Below, in pieces: positions 1 through 7,930 of a stretch of DNA of 64,000 bases. The stretch is taken from the IMG/VR virus record IMGVR_UViG_3300046453_000063, positions 1-64,000 of that record. One strand, 5' to 3'. Both the position numbers and the translations under genes were made by a program. The stretch is from a virus. The stretch's first letter is position 1; every line of letters starts with the position of its first letter. The notes under the pieces are model-generated. The model was given only the letters and a program-made list of their open reading frames with translations, ran no database searches and was not told the origin of the DNA.

Positions 1-90
1 TTGCTTGCTGATTTGAAGAAATTACAAGAGGGAGAGGTTATTGAGGGAGCAACATTAATTAGCGACAAGAAGCACATTAAAATTTCATAG
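1..90 (+). CDS. C-terminal end of an unknown protein (partial)
   Basis: An open frame enters from the left edge and ends at TAG 88-90, giving 29 residues ending in DKKHIKIS. It is lysine-rich with no recognisable motif. A strong terminator follows at 170-208, so it is probably the last gene of an upstream operon. Function unknown; whether it is phage or host cannot be told. Confidence 0.5.
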   Translation: MLADLKKLQEGEVIEGATLISDKKHIKIS

Positions 91-169
91 ACAAGCTAGA
101 ATTTTTATCAATTATAAACTATAATATCATTACCGAACATGAACATGAGTGACAACGCTCATAGTCAAG

Positions 170-208
170 AAATAGACCGTCTCCTTTGACCAGGGCGGTC
201 TATTTTTA
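170..208 (+). terminator. rho-independent terminator
   Basis: AATAGACCG (171-179) pairs with CGGTCTATT (196-204), followed by a T-run. It closes the transcript entering from the left and lies just before the promoter at 226-269. Confidence 0.85.
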
Positions 209-225
209 TGCCAAAAGATATGACG

Positions 226-269
226 TTTAATAAATAAATATATACAAAAATAAATAAACGTGATACAAT
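226..269 (+). promoter_or_regulatory. phage promoter, TTTAATAAATAAATATATAC class
   Basis: The repeat TTTAATAAATAAATATATAC (226-245) ends in TATACA (241-246), which acts as a -35-like box. TACAAT (264-269) follows after exactly 17 nt. It lies about 50 nt before the first gene of the small-gene run. The same arrangement occurs at 28433, 42896, 45922 and 51012. Confidence 0.75.
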
Positions 270-322
270 GACATTAGATAAGTCGTTATATCACGTTTTA
301 ATTATGAGGAGGGAAAATACAT

Positions 323-544
323 ATGCGTAAGTGTTGTCATTGTAAGGTCAATGGAGTTGATGAATCAAAACAAACATTTGTTTATCGCTGTAATATGGGA
401 AACAAGTGGGATGCTTGTATTAGACCTGTTTGTGATCAGTGTATGGCAGCGGGTGAATATGTAGTTGAAGACGAGACAACGAGATTATATTTATCTGGCA
501 AGACAGCTCATAAAGAGTCTTCGGCAAAGAGTTGGTGGGAATAA
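323..544 (+). CDS. small cysteine-rich (zinc-binding?) protein
   Basis: 73 residues. The pairs CCHC near the N-terminus and CDQC near residue 40, with two single cysteines between, suggest a metal-bound finger. Start ATG follows GAGGAGGG and the recurrent leader AAATACAT. First gene behind the promoter at 226-269. Role unknown; a DNA- or protein-binding adaptor is possible. Confidence 0.75.
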   Translation: MRKCCHCKVNGVDESKQTFVYRCNMGNKWDACIRPVCDQCMAAGEYVVEDETTRLYLSGKTAHKESSAKSWWE

Positions 545-591
545 CAATCATATAAAAGGTCTAATTTATGAAGAAAAATGGAGGATGAGAA

Positions 592-1134
592 ATGCTAATA
601 GATATCGACTTTAAACAATCATTAATTGATGAGTGCAACGTCAGGCTTAAAGAACGCTGTACGGATGACGAGTATCAAAAATATTCAGTTAAAGGAGCAG
701 AGTCTTTTTGTTATCGAATTGATACGGGGATTTACTATACCGGACTTAATTTCAATCATGACATTGAATTATTTTCCGAAACAGAAATAAGCGATAGATG
801 GGATAGTTTTTCTATAGTTAGAAAGAAAGGTGATGGAACTATTGATTGGGATTATTTCAATAAGTGTGCGGAAGCAGGAATAGAAAGTAAAGGTAATTAT
901 GGTGTGTGTGATAATTACGAACAAGTATTTAAACATTATCCTGAACTTCATTCAATAGACCGAAAATTTGTTTTGGGTCTCGCTAAAATAGATAAAAATA
1001 CTCAACCAAAAAGAGATGGTTGGAGATGGGAAAAGTGGGGAGAATACATTGGAACACAAAAGTCTCGGGCTGACTATTTGTATGATGAACCTGAAATTGA
1101 TGTTGTATTCGTTTATCATATTTATGAAATCTGA
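592..1134 (+). CDS. hypothetical phage protein, 180 aa
   Basis: Start ATG follows GGAGG at good spacing. Soluble, acidic, aromatic-rich protein; the C-terminal part carries WRWEKWGEYIGTQ and a very hydrophobic end (DVVFVYHIYEI). This reads like a conserved phage protein of unknown role. Its stop codon lies inside the stem-loop at 1132-1153. Confidence 0.8.
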   Translation: MLIDIDFKQSLIDECNVRLKERCTDDEYQKYSVKGAESFCYRIDTGIYYTGLNFNHDIELFSETEISDRWDSFSIVRKKGDGTIDWDYFNKCAEAGIESKGNYGVCDNYEQVFKHYPELHSIDRKFVLGLAKIDKNTQPKRDGWRWEKWGEYIGTQKSRADYLYDEPEIDVVFVYHIYEI

Positions 1135-1153
1135 TAAATGGCACGTTTTATCA
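1132..1153 (+). promoter_or_regulatory. intergenic stem-loop (H element)
   Basis: TGATAAA (1132-1138) pairs perfectly with TTTATCA (1147-1153). The left arm contains the stop codon of the upstream gene, and AGGAGGG of the next gene begins 8 nt after the right arm. Member of the repeated H family. Confidence 0.65.
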
Positions 1154-1172
1154 AAATATTAGGAGGGATATT

Positions 1173-1373
1173 ATGCTTACTACATATCGAGAATTAAAGG
1201 AAGATGAGCGCTGCTACGCACAGCAAAAGTATGGTCATTACTGCAATTATGCAAGATCACTTGGATATGAGCCGATTACATGCACCGCTTTTAAAGGAGT
1301 ACGAAAGCACTACAAAGGAATTAAAGAAATGACATACACTATTCACGGAGGGTTTAAAAATGAAAATAATTAA
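1173..1373 (+). CDS. hypothetical protein, 66 aa
   Basis: Start ATG behind AGGAGGG. Basic and tyrosine-rich, with three scattered cysteines. Ends 14 nt inside the next gene (1360), so the two are probably translationally coupled. Function unknown. Confidence 0.7.
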   Translation: MLTTYRELKEDERCYAQQKYGHYCNYARSLGYEPITCTAFKGVRKHYKGIKEMTYTIHGGFKNENN

Positions 1374-1548
1374 TGTTGACAATTTTGACAGGGATTCGGT
1401 AAGTGACAAATTGGTTTGTGAAAATGTAAGTGAGTACTACGGAGAGATTATTGTCGATTTCTTGAATGACCGACTCTCTAGTGAGCATAGTACGGATTTT
1501 TATAAATTGGTTGATGACGACCATAAATTATATGTGTGGGAACCATAA
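1360..1548 (+). CDS. hypothetical protein, 62 aa
   Basis: ATG behind GGAGGG lying inside the upstream gene. Acidic, Asp-rich protein ending in KLYVWEP. No family recognised. Coupled to its neighbour by overlap. Confidence 0.7.
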   Translation: MKIINVDNFDRDSVSDKLVCENVSEYYGEIIVDFLNDRLSSEHSTDFYKLVDDDHKLYVWEP

Positions 1549-1562
1549 AAAGGAGATAATAT

Positions 1563-1946
1563 ATGAACTTAGCTGAAATCCAAAGATTCATGAAAATTGT
1601 ACAAAACCATTCGCCCAATGTATTTATTAATTCGAATTTTGAATTGATTGTTGAGCCTAAGAATAACATTTATTTTCTTCTGGAAGATGTGAAAACAGAT
1701 TTAGACATTAAGCGAAAAGTACTATCCTGGCTTTCCAGGCCTAGTTGTAAGGGCGTAAGTGAGTATTGGCAGAAGCGAATTAGAGCGATTACTAATGAGT
1801 ATCTAGGAACAGAATTTACCGTAGATGATATGCATGAGATTTATACATACTTGGGGAATGACTGCAACAGGGCAAAGTGCTTGAAGTTTATTGAAACAGG
1901 ATATGACATGGGAGTATTGAAGGAGGAGAGAGATGCCCTACATTAA
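1563..1946 (+). CDS. hypothetical protein, 127 aa
   Basis: ATG behind AAAGGAG. Mixed helical protein with a central WLSRPSCKGVSEYWQKRIRA stretch and several cysteines. It overlaps the next small gene (1933) by 14 nt. Function unknown. Confidence 0.75.
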   Translation: MNLAEIQRFMKIVQNHSPNVFINSNFELIVEPKNNIYFLLEDVKTDLDIKRKVLSWLSRPSCKGVSEYWQKRIRAITNEYLGTEFTVDDMHEIYTYLGNDCNRAKCLKFIETGYDMGVLKEERDALH

Positions 1947-2091
1947 AAAACGAGATCTCGAACAACTTTTAAAAGCTTATTATATGGCTGGTTGCGTAAC
2001 AGGCTATGGGTTTGATCATGAATTAAGTATAAACGAACAAGAAGAGCAAGCTTTTGATGAGTATCATAAAAGTCAACAAAATATAGAATGA
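1933..2091 (+). CDS. hypothetical protein, 52 aa
   Basis: ATG behind AGGAGGAGAG, overlapping the end of the previous gene. Begins MPYIKKRDLEQLL and has an acidic helical C-terminal half. The TGA stop lies in the stem-loop at 2088-2105. Function unknown; the strong RBS and overlap support it as a real gene. Confidence 0.7.
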   Translation: MPYIKKRDLEQLLKAYYMAGCVTGYGFDHELSINEQEEQAFDEYHKSQQNIE

Positions 2092-2105
2092 AATGCGTGT
2101 TTTAT
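2088..2105 (+). promoter_or_regulatory. intergenic stem-loop (H element)
   Basis: ATGAAA, loop TGCGTG, TTTTAT: six pairs with one G-U. The left arm contains the upstream TGA; the next RBS follows within 12 nt. Confidence 0.6.
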
Positions 2106-2132
2106 CAAAACTCAAGGGAGATGATAGTTAAC

Positions 2133-2570
2133 ATGAAACAGATCGAGATTAAAATTCCTAAATATGAAAATGTAAAAGTTGGTGATATTGTTCAAATTAA
2201 ATGGGAGACGAGTGATGGAAAACAGTTCGACAACAAGTTAGAAGCGGACACTCATGAATTCTATTATTGTAAAGTTAATCAGCGGGGTCATAATCTGCCT
2301 GTCATGAGAGTGGAGATTTTTGATTTTTCATCTATAGAAGATATCGAAAGATATGAATACGATTATGTTGATCGTGATTATGTTAAGAAATACGATAAGA
2401 CAAAAATGATTTTTCCGAATACATATGTTATGTACCATGAATATGATCCTGATTTTGAGTACCATGATCTTGATGAATATGGATACGGCCAACCAGATAC
2501 TCATGTCTACTTTGTTACGCTAGAAGAGTACAAGAAATTGCTACTTGATGCAATTAATGATTTGAAATGA
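2133..2570 (+). CDS. hypothetical protein, 145 aa
   Basis: The upstream AUG codons at 2088 and 2121 are poorly placed: one lies in a stem-loop, one touches GGGAG. ATG 2133 is therefore chosen. The N-terminal half (KVGDIVQIKWETSDG) looks like a small beta-barrel; the C-terminal half is very rich in Asp, Glu and Tyr. Function unknown. Confidence 0.7.
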   Translation: MKQIEIKIPKYENVKVGDIVQIKWETSDGKQFDNKLEADTHEFYYCKVNQRGHNLPVMRVEIFDFSSIEDIERYEYDYVDRDYVKKYDKTKMIFPNTYVMYHEYDPDFEYHDLDEYGYGQPDTHVYFVTLEEYKKLLLDAINDLK

Positions 2571-2585
2571 GGTGAGGCAAAAATA

Positions 2586-2834
2586 ATGTATAAATCACAA
2601 AAAAGTTTGCTGCATACAGAAAACAGAATGACTCTAGTCAAATTTATAGAAGGTATACGCTGCCGTGAATGTTCTCATACTGTAGGTGAAAATCCATACG
2701 AATATGATGGGTTTATCTATTGCGAAGATTGTGGAACGTATTTCAATGAAGAAGAGGAGATACAAAGAATGGCGGAGATTGAAAAGTTAGAAAGACGTTT
2801 GGAAGAATTAAAAAGAACAGGAGTGGTTGAATGA
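2586..2834 (+). CDS. zinc-ribbon protein with coiled-coil tail, 82 aa
   Basis: CREC (about residue 27) and CEDC (about 47) form a rubredoxin-like zinc ribbon. The last 25 residues are a charged helix (MAEIEKLERRLEELK). ATG behind GAGGTGAGG; overlaps the next gene by 4 nt (ATGA). Probably nucleic-acid or protein binding; exact role unknown. Confidence 0.75.
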   Translation: MYKSQKSLLHTENRMTLVKFIEGIRCRECSHTVGENPYEYDGFIYCEDCGTYFNEEEEIQRMAEIEKLERRLEELKRTGVVE

Positions 2835-3055
2835 GTTTTGAAACAGGTACATATTTGAAGTCACACTATAAAATTCAATATCATAAAAGATCGGCTTTTG
2901 GAGAATACGAGTCTAAATATATGGACTGGAACAATTATGACGAAGTTATTACTAGATTAAAAACTCTTCAAAACAATCCCAAAATAGAGAAAATCGTTAT
3001 CTTAAAAAGAAGTATATACGATGTGACCGAAGAATTTATTAAAGAGGAGAAATAA
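2831..3055 (+). CDS. hypothetical protein, 74 aa
   Basis: Starts at the ATGA overlap with the zinc-ribbon gene. Basic, Tyr-rich N-terminal half and a beta-alpha C-terminal end (KIEKIVILKRSIYDVTEEF). Function unknown. Confidence 0.7.
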   Translation: MSFETGTYLKSHYKIQYHKRSAFGEYESKYMDWNNYDEVITRLKTLQNNPKIEKIVILKRSIYDVTEEFIKEEK

Positions 3056-3058
3056 TGT

Positions 3059-3361
3059 ATGGAAATAATTATGAGTATTAAAGAAAACGGAAAATCTCAT
3101 ATACACATTTATAAAGATGGAAACGGAACGCTTAGTCCTTGGGGTGATTCTAAATTTAATTATAAGAAGCGGAATATGTTTATTAGTGAATATGGGGTCA
3201 GTGGTGAATCAAATGAGCGAAAATTTGCAATCTCTATTAGAGTAGACGGTAGAGACAGTAATGAAGGAGAATACAAGCTTACGCAGATGAACTTTAATGA
3301 AGATGAGCTACGCAACTTAAGAGACAGCATTGACATTTTACTTAAAGGAGAAACCGAATGA
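3059..3361 (+). CDS. hypothetical protein, 100 aa
   Basis: ATG 9 nt after GAGGAG. Predicted beta-rich protein (SHIHIYKDGNGTLSPWG) with a helical end. Overlaps the next gene by ATGA. Function unknown. Confidence 0.7.
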   Translation: MEIIMSIKENGKSHIHIYKDGNGTLSPWGDSKFNYKKRNMFISEYGVSGESNERKFAISIRVDGRDSNEGEYKLTQMNFNEDELRNLRDSIDILLKGETE

Positions 3362-3567
3362 CGGATATAGAGCAGTATATTAAGGAGTTAGAAGATGCAG
3401 GAATCATTGATCAAAATGGAGCGCCCATAAAATGCCGTGACTGTGGAACATCTGATTTTGATGAATCCAGCTGGGGAGACATTTACTTAGAAGAAACGAA
3501 AGTGACTTGCAAACACTGTAAGAAAATTGTTGGTCATAGATCATATGGCACATGGCAGATTGTTTAG
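3358..3567 (+). CDS. zinc-ribbon protein, 69 aa
   Basis: CRDC at about residue 23 and CKHC at about 50 form a two-knuckle zinc ribbon. Translationally coupled to the gene before (ATGA). Likely a small nucleic-acid-binding or adaptor protein. Confidence 0.75.
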   Translation: MTDIEQYIKELEDAGIIDQNGAPIKCRDCGTSDFDESSWGDIYLEETKVTCKHCKKIVGHRSYGTWQIV

Positions 3568-3650
3568 AGTTCATAAGAGTAATTAAGGTTATTGTTACTA
3601 TATGTCTATTACTAGGACTGATTGAATTTTTACTTTGGGAGGATTATTAA
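3552..3650 (+). CDS. small single-span membrane protein, 32 aa
   Basis: The frame starts at ATG inside the previous gene and runs MADCLEFIRV followed by about 20 hydrophobic residues and a short acidic tail. The ribosome site is weak; the hydrophobic composition and end-to-start packing with the next gene (3652) are the only support. Confidence 0.4.
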   Translation: MADCLEFIRVIKVIVTICLLLGLIEFLLWEDY

Positions 3651-3651
3651 A

Positions 3652-4050
3652 ATGGAAAGATGTAAAATTTGTGGAGGAGATGTTCCACTTGCTCGGAATT
3701 TACTTGTTAGAGTAGATGATAAGTGGGTTACAGGGCATGAAGAATGTGTGTCTCTTTTAATTAAAAGTATTGAAATTAAAGAAAATAAAGATAATGACTC
3801 TACAAAGAAAGTCATTGACGTATTGACTAAAGCATTAGAGCCAACAATAGTTCCGTTTGATTATGAAGATATTGATAATTTTATATTAAAAGGAAACAAA
3901 ATTGAAAACACAATGATTGTAACTTCGTTTCCCGAAATGGATAATTGCCACTATGTCATGACTAAATATGGAGCAATTTCTGTTAGTTACTCGATGTATC
4001 TACCAGAAAAAATGATGATCTTAGTTAATAAAGTAAATTGGAAAGGGTAA
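3652..4050 (+). CDS. zinc-finger protein, 132 aa
   Basis: Start ATG behind GGGAGG. CKIC near the N-terminus with a later H-x2-EC forms a likely zinc site, followed by a helix (LLIKSIEIKENK) and an alpha/beta C-terminal half. Function unknown. Confidence 0.75.
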   Translation: MERCKICGGDVPLARNLLVRVDDKWVTGHEECVSLLIKSIEIKENKDNDSTKKVIDVLTKALEPTIVPFDYEDIDNFILKGNKIENTMIVTSFPEMDNCHYVMTKYGAISVSYSMYLPEKMMILVNKVNWKG

Positions 4051-4055
4051 TCTAA

Positions 4056-4268
4056 ATGTGGCCTTTTAAAAATAAACCAAAACCTGTAAAAGATGTTGTT
4101 AACCAAGGATACATATGTGCAAGAATAGATCCTATTAACACGGTCAATGATTTATCGGTTGGAGAATGGAATCAAAGAGAACTACAGAAATCATTTAATT
4201 CTGGATTGATTAGATACTGTATGCAAAGCGAAGTTGATCAAGCAATAGTGAATGGGAGAGTGAAATAG
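4056..4268 (+). CDS. hypothetical protein, 70 aa
   Basis: Begins MWPFKNKPKPV; soluble, with a helical C-terminus (SEVDQAIVNGRVK). RBS GAAAGGG. Overlaps the next start by one base. Function unknown. Confidence 0.65.
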   Translation: MWPFKNKPKPVKDVVNQGYICARIDPINTVNDLSVGEWNQRELQKSFNSGLIRYCMQSEVDQAIVNGRVK

Positions 4269-4420
4269 TGAATAGTGAGAAAATTGACCACTTCATATCA
4301 TTGCTGCAAAAGTGGAAAAATGATGATTTAAATTGGGGTGAGTGTTGCGAACTAAGAGAATTTGGATATCAATACAGTGATGCTATAGATGAATACTGGA
4401 AAGCGTGGGTAAGTGAATAA
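4268..4420 (+). CDS. hypothetical protein, 50 aa
   Basis: GTG start overlapping the upstream TAG, behind GGGAGAG. Helical, Trp-rich (LQKWKNDDLNWGECC, YWKAWVSE). Function unknown. Confidence 0.65.
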   Translation: MNSEKIDHFISLLQKWKNDDLNWGECCELREFGYQYSDAIDEYWKAWVSE

Positions 4421-4460
4421 AAACTTAAATGAAAATTAAACTCCCAGTTATAAATCTACT

Positions 4461-4490
4461 TCTATTCTGAATAAGATAGAATAGATCTTT
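4461..4490 (+). terminator. possible terminator hairpin
   Basis: TCTATTC (4461-4467) pairs with GAATAGA (4479-4485), followed by TCTTTT. It lies between the small-gene run and the HNH gene at 4513 and may attenuate read-through. Confidence 0.5.
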
Positions 4491-4512
4491 TAACTAAAGG
4501 AGGACATACATA

Positions 4513-5208
4513 ATGAGCAAAAAGACTATTTGCATAAGTTGCAACGAGGCAAAGAAAATATCTGACGGAAATGTATGTCAAAATTGTAAGAGAATCGAAA
4601 CCATGAAAAGAATAGAGGAATACTCCAAGATTGATTTGGGGCTTGATTATCTAAACAGGAATGAAGAATATATAAAATGTATTAAAAGAAATACAGAATC
4701 GTTTTCTTTGATTACATATGATCGGGCAAAAGAGTTGGTTTTAGAGGGAAATGCTATTGTACATTCATCTGATTCGATTTATATGATGGTTAGACAGAGA
4801 AAAAAATCGAGGGAAGTGGGATACAGGAAAATCAGAGAAGAAGCTCATCACAGATGTCATTATTGCGGAGGCTATGGAGAAACGGTTGATCATAAAATAC
4901 CCAAATCACAAGGAGGTACAGATTCCAAAACCAATGTGGTCTGCGCCTGTAGAAGTTGTAATCATGCAAAAGGAAATATGCCTTATGAAGAATTTGTTCG
5001 TTTAATTAATAGATATGGGATCGAAAGAATTGAGGAAAATCTAAAGGTTCAAGGTAGATGGAATCTAGAAAAGAAGATTGAGATTTTCGATGTAGCAACA
5101 CTTAACCAGAAGTTTGATGAGGGGCTTAATATTAGTAATCAACAGATTGAAACGAAATTAACTCTAGATGAAATGATTGCTACCGTACTCACAAGAAAAA
5201 AGTATTAG
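4513..5208 (+). CDS. HNH endonuclease, 231 aa
   Basis: N-terminal four-Cys finger (CISC, CQNC), then a classic HNH module at about residues 110-165: HRCHYCGG, VDHKIPKSQGG, TNVVCACRSCNHAKGN. The two CxxC pairs bind zinc; His of the VDH motif is the expected catalytic residue. Start ATG behind AAAGGAGG. Free-standing with no intron flanks visible, so a homing endonuclease or a phage HNH nuclease. Inserted among unrelated small genes. Confidence 0.9.
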   Translation: MSKKTICISCNEAKKISDGNVCQNCKRIETMKRIEEYSKIDLGLDYLNRNEEYIKCIKRNTESFSLITYDRAKELVLEGNAIVHSSDSIYMMVRQRKKSREVGYRKIREEAHHRCHYCGGYGETVDHKIPKSQGGTDSKTNVVCACRSCNHAKGNMPYEEFVRLINRYGIERIEENLKVQGRWNLEKKIEIFDVATLNQKFDEGLNISNQQIETKLTLDEMIATVLTRKKY

Positions 5209-5210
5209 TC

Positions 5211-5233
5211 TTGATGAAATGAACATTTTACAA
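5211..5233 (+). promoter_or_regulatory. intergenic stem-loop (H element, variant)
   Basis: TTGATGAAA pairs with TTTTACAA around loop TGAACA with one bulged A. Precedes the GGAAG RBS of the gene at 5251. Confidence 0.5.
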
Positions 5234-5250
5234 GAAAGGAAGAAAAGAAA

Positions 5251-5472
5251 ATGCGGAAATGCAATGTCAATGATAAAGTGCAAGTCAAATTAACAAAAAG
5301 AGGACTTAAAGTACTCGATGACCTCTACGAGACTTGCGGTTATATAAAATATTCAGAGCATACAAGCGATACATATAAGTTTGAGTTGTGGGAATTAATG
5401 AATGTATTCGGAGAAAGTTTATTCAATGGAAGTGAGCCATGCTTTGAAAGTAATGAGATAGTCTTTATTTAA
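5251..5472 (+). CDS. hypothetical protein, 73 aa
   Basis: ATG behind AAGGAAG. Begins MRKCNVNDKVQVKLTKRGLKVL; looks like a small SH3-like or beta-barrel protein with later helix. Function unknown. Confidence 0.7.
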   Translation: MRKCNVNDKVQVKLTKRGLKVLDDLYETCGYIKYSEHTSDTYKFELWELMNVFGESLFNGSEPCFESNEIVFI

Positions 5473-5501
5473 GTAAATATAAATATATGGAGGAGTTTAT
5501 A

Positions 5502-5807
5502 ATGAAAAAATATAGAGTTGATACACATTCGTGGAGTGGTGAGGAAGTTAATGATTTGAATATTGCTTTAGGACAATATGAATTGACAAAGGATAGAGAA
5601 ATGGGAGATGGCGTGACTGAGGATTCTTATGTTGAATTAGTTTATAGCGAAGATGACTTCGAGGATTACGAGGTATTAAAAAGAGCTGAAGTTGTCATTG
5701 ATGAGGAAAAAATGAATATCTCAACCCCGAGACAAGAAGGTTACGATTGGGATTATTGGGCTAAATGGAATGAGTTTGATCAAATTAATGAATCAATCAC
5801 CCGATGA
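5502..5807 (+). CDS. hypothetical protein, 101 aa
   Basis: The first in-frame ATG (5487) is part of the RBS ATGGAGGAG, so ATG 5502 is the start. Very acidic, Tyr/Trp-rich. Ends in the stem-loop at 5804-5821. Function unknown. Confidence 0.7.
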   Translation: MKKYRVDTHSWSGEEVNDLNIALGQYELTKDREMGDGVTEDSYVELVYSEDDFEDYEVLKRAEVVIDEEKMNISTPRQEGYDWDYWAKWNEFDQINESITR

Positions 5808-5821
5808 AATTGGGCTTTTAA
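5804..5821 (+). promoter_or_regulatory. intergenic stem-loop (H element)
   Basis: ATGAAA, loop TTGGGC, TTTTAA: five pairs, end pair mismatched. The left arm contains the upstream TGA. Confidence 0.45.
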
Positions 5822-5846
5822 GAAGAAAAGAAGGGAGTAAAGTATA

Positions 5847-6131
5847 GTGGCAAAAGTAATTGAAACAAATATCTCTTTTGATGATAATGATCAAATCTGG
5901 GATTTTCAATCAAGAGTGATTGAAATTGATAACTGGGAATCATACGTGAGTGAAGTCAAAAATACAGAAACAGTGGTCAGAAATTCGGTTATTGGTGAGA
6001 TGATTGGAAATTCTGTTCCGCGACAATCAAAAGTCGAAAACTTTAAACATGATGATTATCATTTGAGCTGCGATATTTACAATTGTTTTAATGATAAAAC
6101 TAAAAAGTTTGCCTATCTTGCAGAGGAGTAA
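5847..6131 (+). CDS. hypothetical protein, 94 aa
   Basis: GTG start behind GGGAG. Acidic; has a beta-rich centre with CDIYNCF near the end. Followed after 5 nt by the next gene. Function unknown. Confidence 0.65.
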   Translation: MAKVIETNISFDDNDQIWDFQSRVIEIDNWESYVSEVKNTETVVRNSVIGEMIGNSVPRQSKVENFKHDDYHLSCDIYNCFNDKTKKFAYLAEE

Positions 6132-6136
6132 AAATA

Positions 6137-6439
6137 ATGAAGAAGATAAGTCAATCGATGAAACAATCCAAAGACAACGTATATAACTTTCCACCCAAAA
6201 CAGATTTTGAATTCCGTATACATATGAAGACTAATTCCCAAGGTAATAAAATTATCACCTGCTTTGAATTGCCAAACGGTGAGCAACATGTGCGCAATTA
6301 TGGTGATATTCCAAGCCACAATTTATTGATTCCATTTGAAGGCCAAGAGTTTGAGTATTATCTTGATAATGAATACCAGGGAAAATACAAATTACTTACT
6401 GCAACTCGTGACGCATTTACGTATGATAAAACAGAATAG
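6137..6439 (+). CDS. hypothetical protein, 100 aa
   Basis: ATG behind GAGGAG. Predicted beta-rich (FEFRIHMKTNSQGNKIITCF; GQEFEYYLDNEYQGKYK). Last gene before a terminator at 6464. Function unknown. Confidence 0.65.
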   Translation: MKKISQSMKQSKDNVYNFPPKTDFEFRIHMKTNSQGNKIITCFELPNGEQHVRNYGDIPSHNLLIPFEGQEFEYYLDNEYQGKYKLLTATRDAFTYDKTE

Positions 6440-6463
6440 ACACATAAACATCACGATCAATTC

Positions 6464-6491
6464 AGACCGTCTAATTATAGGCGGTTATTTT
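6464..6491 (+). terminator. rho-independent terminator
   Basis: ACCGTCTA (6466-6473) pairs with TAGGCGGT (6478-6485), loop ATTA, one G-T pair, followed by TATTTTG. Ends the first small-gene operon; a promoter follows. Confidence 0.75.
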
Positions 6492-6512
6492 GAGTAAATA
6501 AATATAAAGTGC

Positions 6513-6541
6513 TTGCATTTAATTAATAAATATATTAAAAT
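6513..6541 (+). promoter_or_regulatory. sigma-A-like promoter
   Basis: TTGCAT (6513-6518), 17-nt spacer that contains TTAATAAATATA, TAAAAT (6536-6541). Sits between the terminator at 6464 and the gene at 6629. Confidence 0.7.
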
Positions 6542-6628
6542 AATAAGTGAGAAGAAGATACGATTGATGGTAAGCAGCAGGAAAATACATATGGTTTGTG
6601 GAATATTATAATGGTGGAGGAGATGCTT

Positions 6629-6811
6629 TTGAAATCAAAAAAGTATTCCAGTTTTGATGAAGCCATTCAGGATTTAAAGAAGTCAGGTGAACTGAAGTTC
6701 TTTGGTCGTGAAGGAGTAATGGCTGATGGATATGTATATCAATATTGGAGCAATGGTGTAATGCAAGTGATCGTTGTGTATACAGACGGGAAGCTGGTTG
6801 TAGTTGGATGA
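6629..6811 (+). CDS. hypothetical protein, 60 aa
   Basis: TTG start behind GGAGGAGATG, chosen over codons that lie before the RBS. Small alpha/beta protein (MADGYVYQYWSNGVMQVIVVY). A six-codon frame (6591-6611) precedes it but has little support. Function unknown. Confidence 0.6.
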   Translation: MKSKKYSSFDEAIQDLKKSGELKFFGREGVMADGYVYQYWSNGVMQVIVVYTDGKLVVVG

Positions 6812-6852
6812 ATGTAGGTAAAACAATAATTTTGTGTGAGGTGCGGCAAGAG

Positions 6853-7050
6853 ATGAGAGTTCGATTTAATGATAAAATATATTTTTGTACTAAGGCAACA
6901 CATAGAGAGGGTAGTAGTTTGATATTATTTACAAATTCCAATGGAGTTTACTCCGTAGACATTGGCGATGGTGTTAAGGCGGATGAATTATATTTTCAAG
7001 CTTTAACATTAGGATATTGCGATGTATCAAACTACGAGTATTGTAATTAG
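6853..7050 (+). CDS. hypothetical protein, 65 aa
   Basis: ATG behind GTGAGGTGCGG. Begins MRVRFNDKIYFCTKATHREG; predicted beta barrel (KIYFCTK, SLILFTN, GVYSVDIG). Function unknown. Confidence 0.65.
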   Translation: MRVRFNDKIYFCTKATHREGSSLILFTNSNGVYSVDIGDGVKADELYFQALTLGYCDVSNYEYCN

Positions 7051-7068
7051 ACGAAACAATTCTTTCAT
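7051..7068 (+). promoter_or_regulatory. intergenic stem-loop (H element, one mismatch)
   Basis: ACGAAA, loop CAATTC, TTTCAT directly after the upstream TAG stop and before the RBS of the HNH gene at 7099. Confidence 0.4.
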
Positions 7069-7098
7069 TTAAAAAATATAGAAAGGTGAATTTAATTA

Positions 7099-7710
7099 AT
7101 GAAAATATGCAAGTTATGTAATGAAGAGAAAGAGTTAACTGAATTTTATTCTCAAAACAATTATTCCAGAAAAAAAGGGAAATACATTTATTATCATCCC
7201 GAATGTAAGAAATGTACAATTGCGAAGTCATCAAAATGGATTAAAGAAAACCCAGATAGACATTTAGTTTCACAGCTTAAAAGTATGAAAAAGCCAGAAA
7301 ATAGAGAGCGAAGAAAGATTGCTGGACAGAAGTATAGAGACGATGGCTATCTTAATGATTGGTATTATAAAAATAATGAGAAAATAAAAATTTACGCAAA
7401 CAATGGTAAAACAAAAATACATACGATAACAGACGAAGAGTTATTTGAATGCAAAGATTTTTTTGACTGGGCCTGTGCTTATTGCGGAATGAGCGAAGAA
7501 GACCATCGAACAAAGCACAAGAAAAAATTACACCGCGAACACTTTATTGATGATGGACCAAACGATATAACGAACTGTGTTCCTGCATGTGTAAGCTGTA
7601 ATAGCAGCAAAGGAGAAAGAGACTTTTATGAGTGGTACACTGAACACCAAGAGATATATAATGAGGATAGAATTATAAGAATCGAGGAGTGGCTTAGTAA
7701 ATTTAAATGA
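7099..7710 (+). CDS. HNH endonuclease with N-terminal finger, 203 aa
   Basis: N-terminal CKLC and CKKC finger (residues 4-35), basic helical linker, then an HNH-like module at about 125-180: ACAYCG, LHREHFID, NCVPACVSCNSSKGERDF. Ends IRIEEWLSKFK, the usual C-terminal signature of this family. Close paralogue of the truncated copy at 9021-9488. Probably a free-standing homing endonuclease. Confidence 0.9.
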   Translation: MKICKLCNEEKELTEFYSQNNYSRKKGKYIYYHPECKKCTIAKSSKWIKENPDRHLVSQLKSMKKPENRERRKIAGQKYRDDGYLNDWYYKNNEKIKIYANNGKTKIHTITDEELFECKDFFDWACAYCGMSEEDHRTKHKKKLHREHFIDDGPNDITNCVPACVSCNSSKGERDFYEWYTEHQEIYNEDRIIRIEEWLSKFK

Positions 7711-7724
7711 AATTAGCCTTTCGT
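7707..7724 (+). promoter_or_regulatory. intergenic stem-loop (H element)
   Basis: ATGAAA, loop TTAGCC, TTTCGT: six pairs including one T-G. Overlaps the stop of the HNH gene; GGGGAG of the next gene follows directly. Confidence 0.6.
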
Positions 7725-7738
7725 GGGGAGATGATAAG

Positions 7739-7924
7739 ATGTCATTGCGTGATTATAATGGTCGAGTGATTGGTATGGGAGTAACTGCAAAACCAATTAT
7801 GGGTCATTGGGCAAACAAAGAAGGATTAGTTATAGAGATTGATGACAAGGTGGGTAACATTACTCTAGAGTTTGAGGATAAAGAAATTGGTGTGTATTTT
7901 AATGACAGAATCATTGTTTGTTAA
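7739..7924 (+). CDS. hypothetical protein, 61 aa
   Basis: ATG behind GGGGAG. Small beta-barrel-like sequence (GHWANKEGLVIEIDDKVGNI, then alternating hydrophobics). Function unknown. Confidence 0.65.
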   Translation: MSLRDYNGRVIGMGVTAKPIMGHWANKEGLVIEIDDKVGNITLEFEDKEIGVYFNDRIIVC

Positions 7925-7930
7925 AACCAG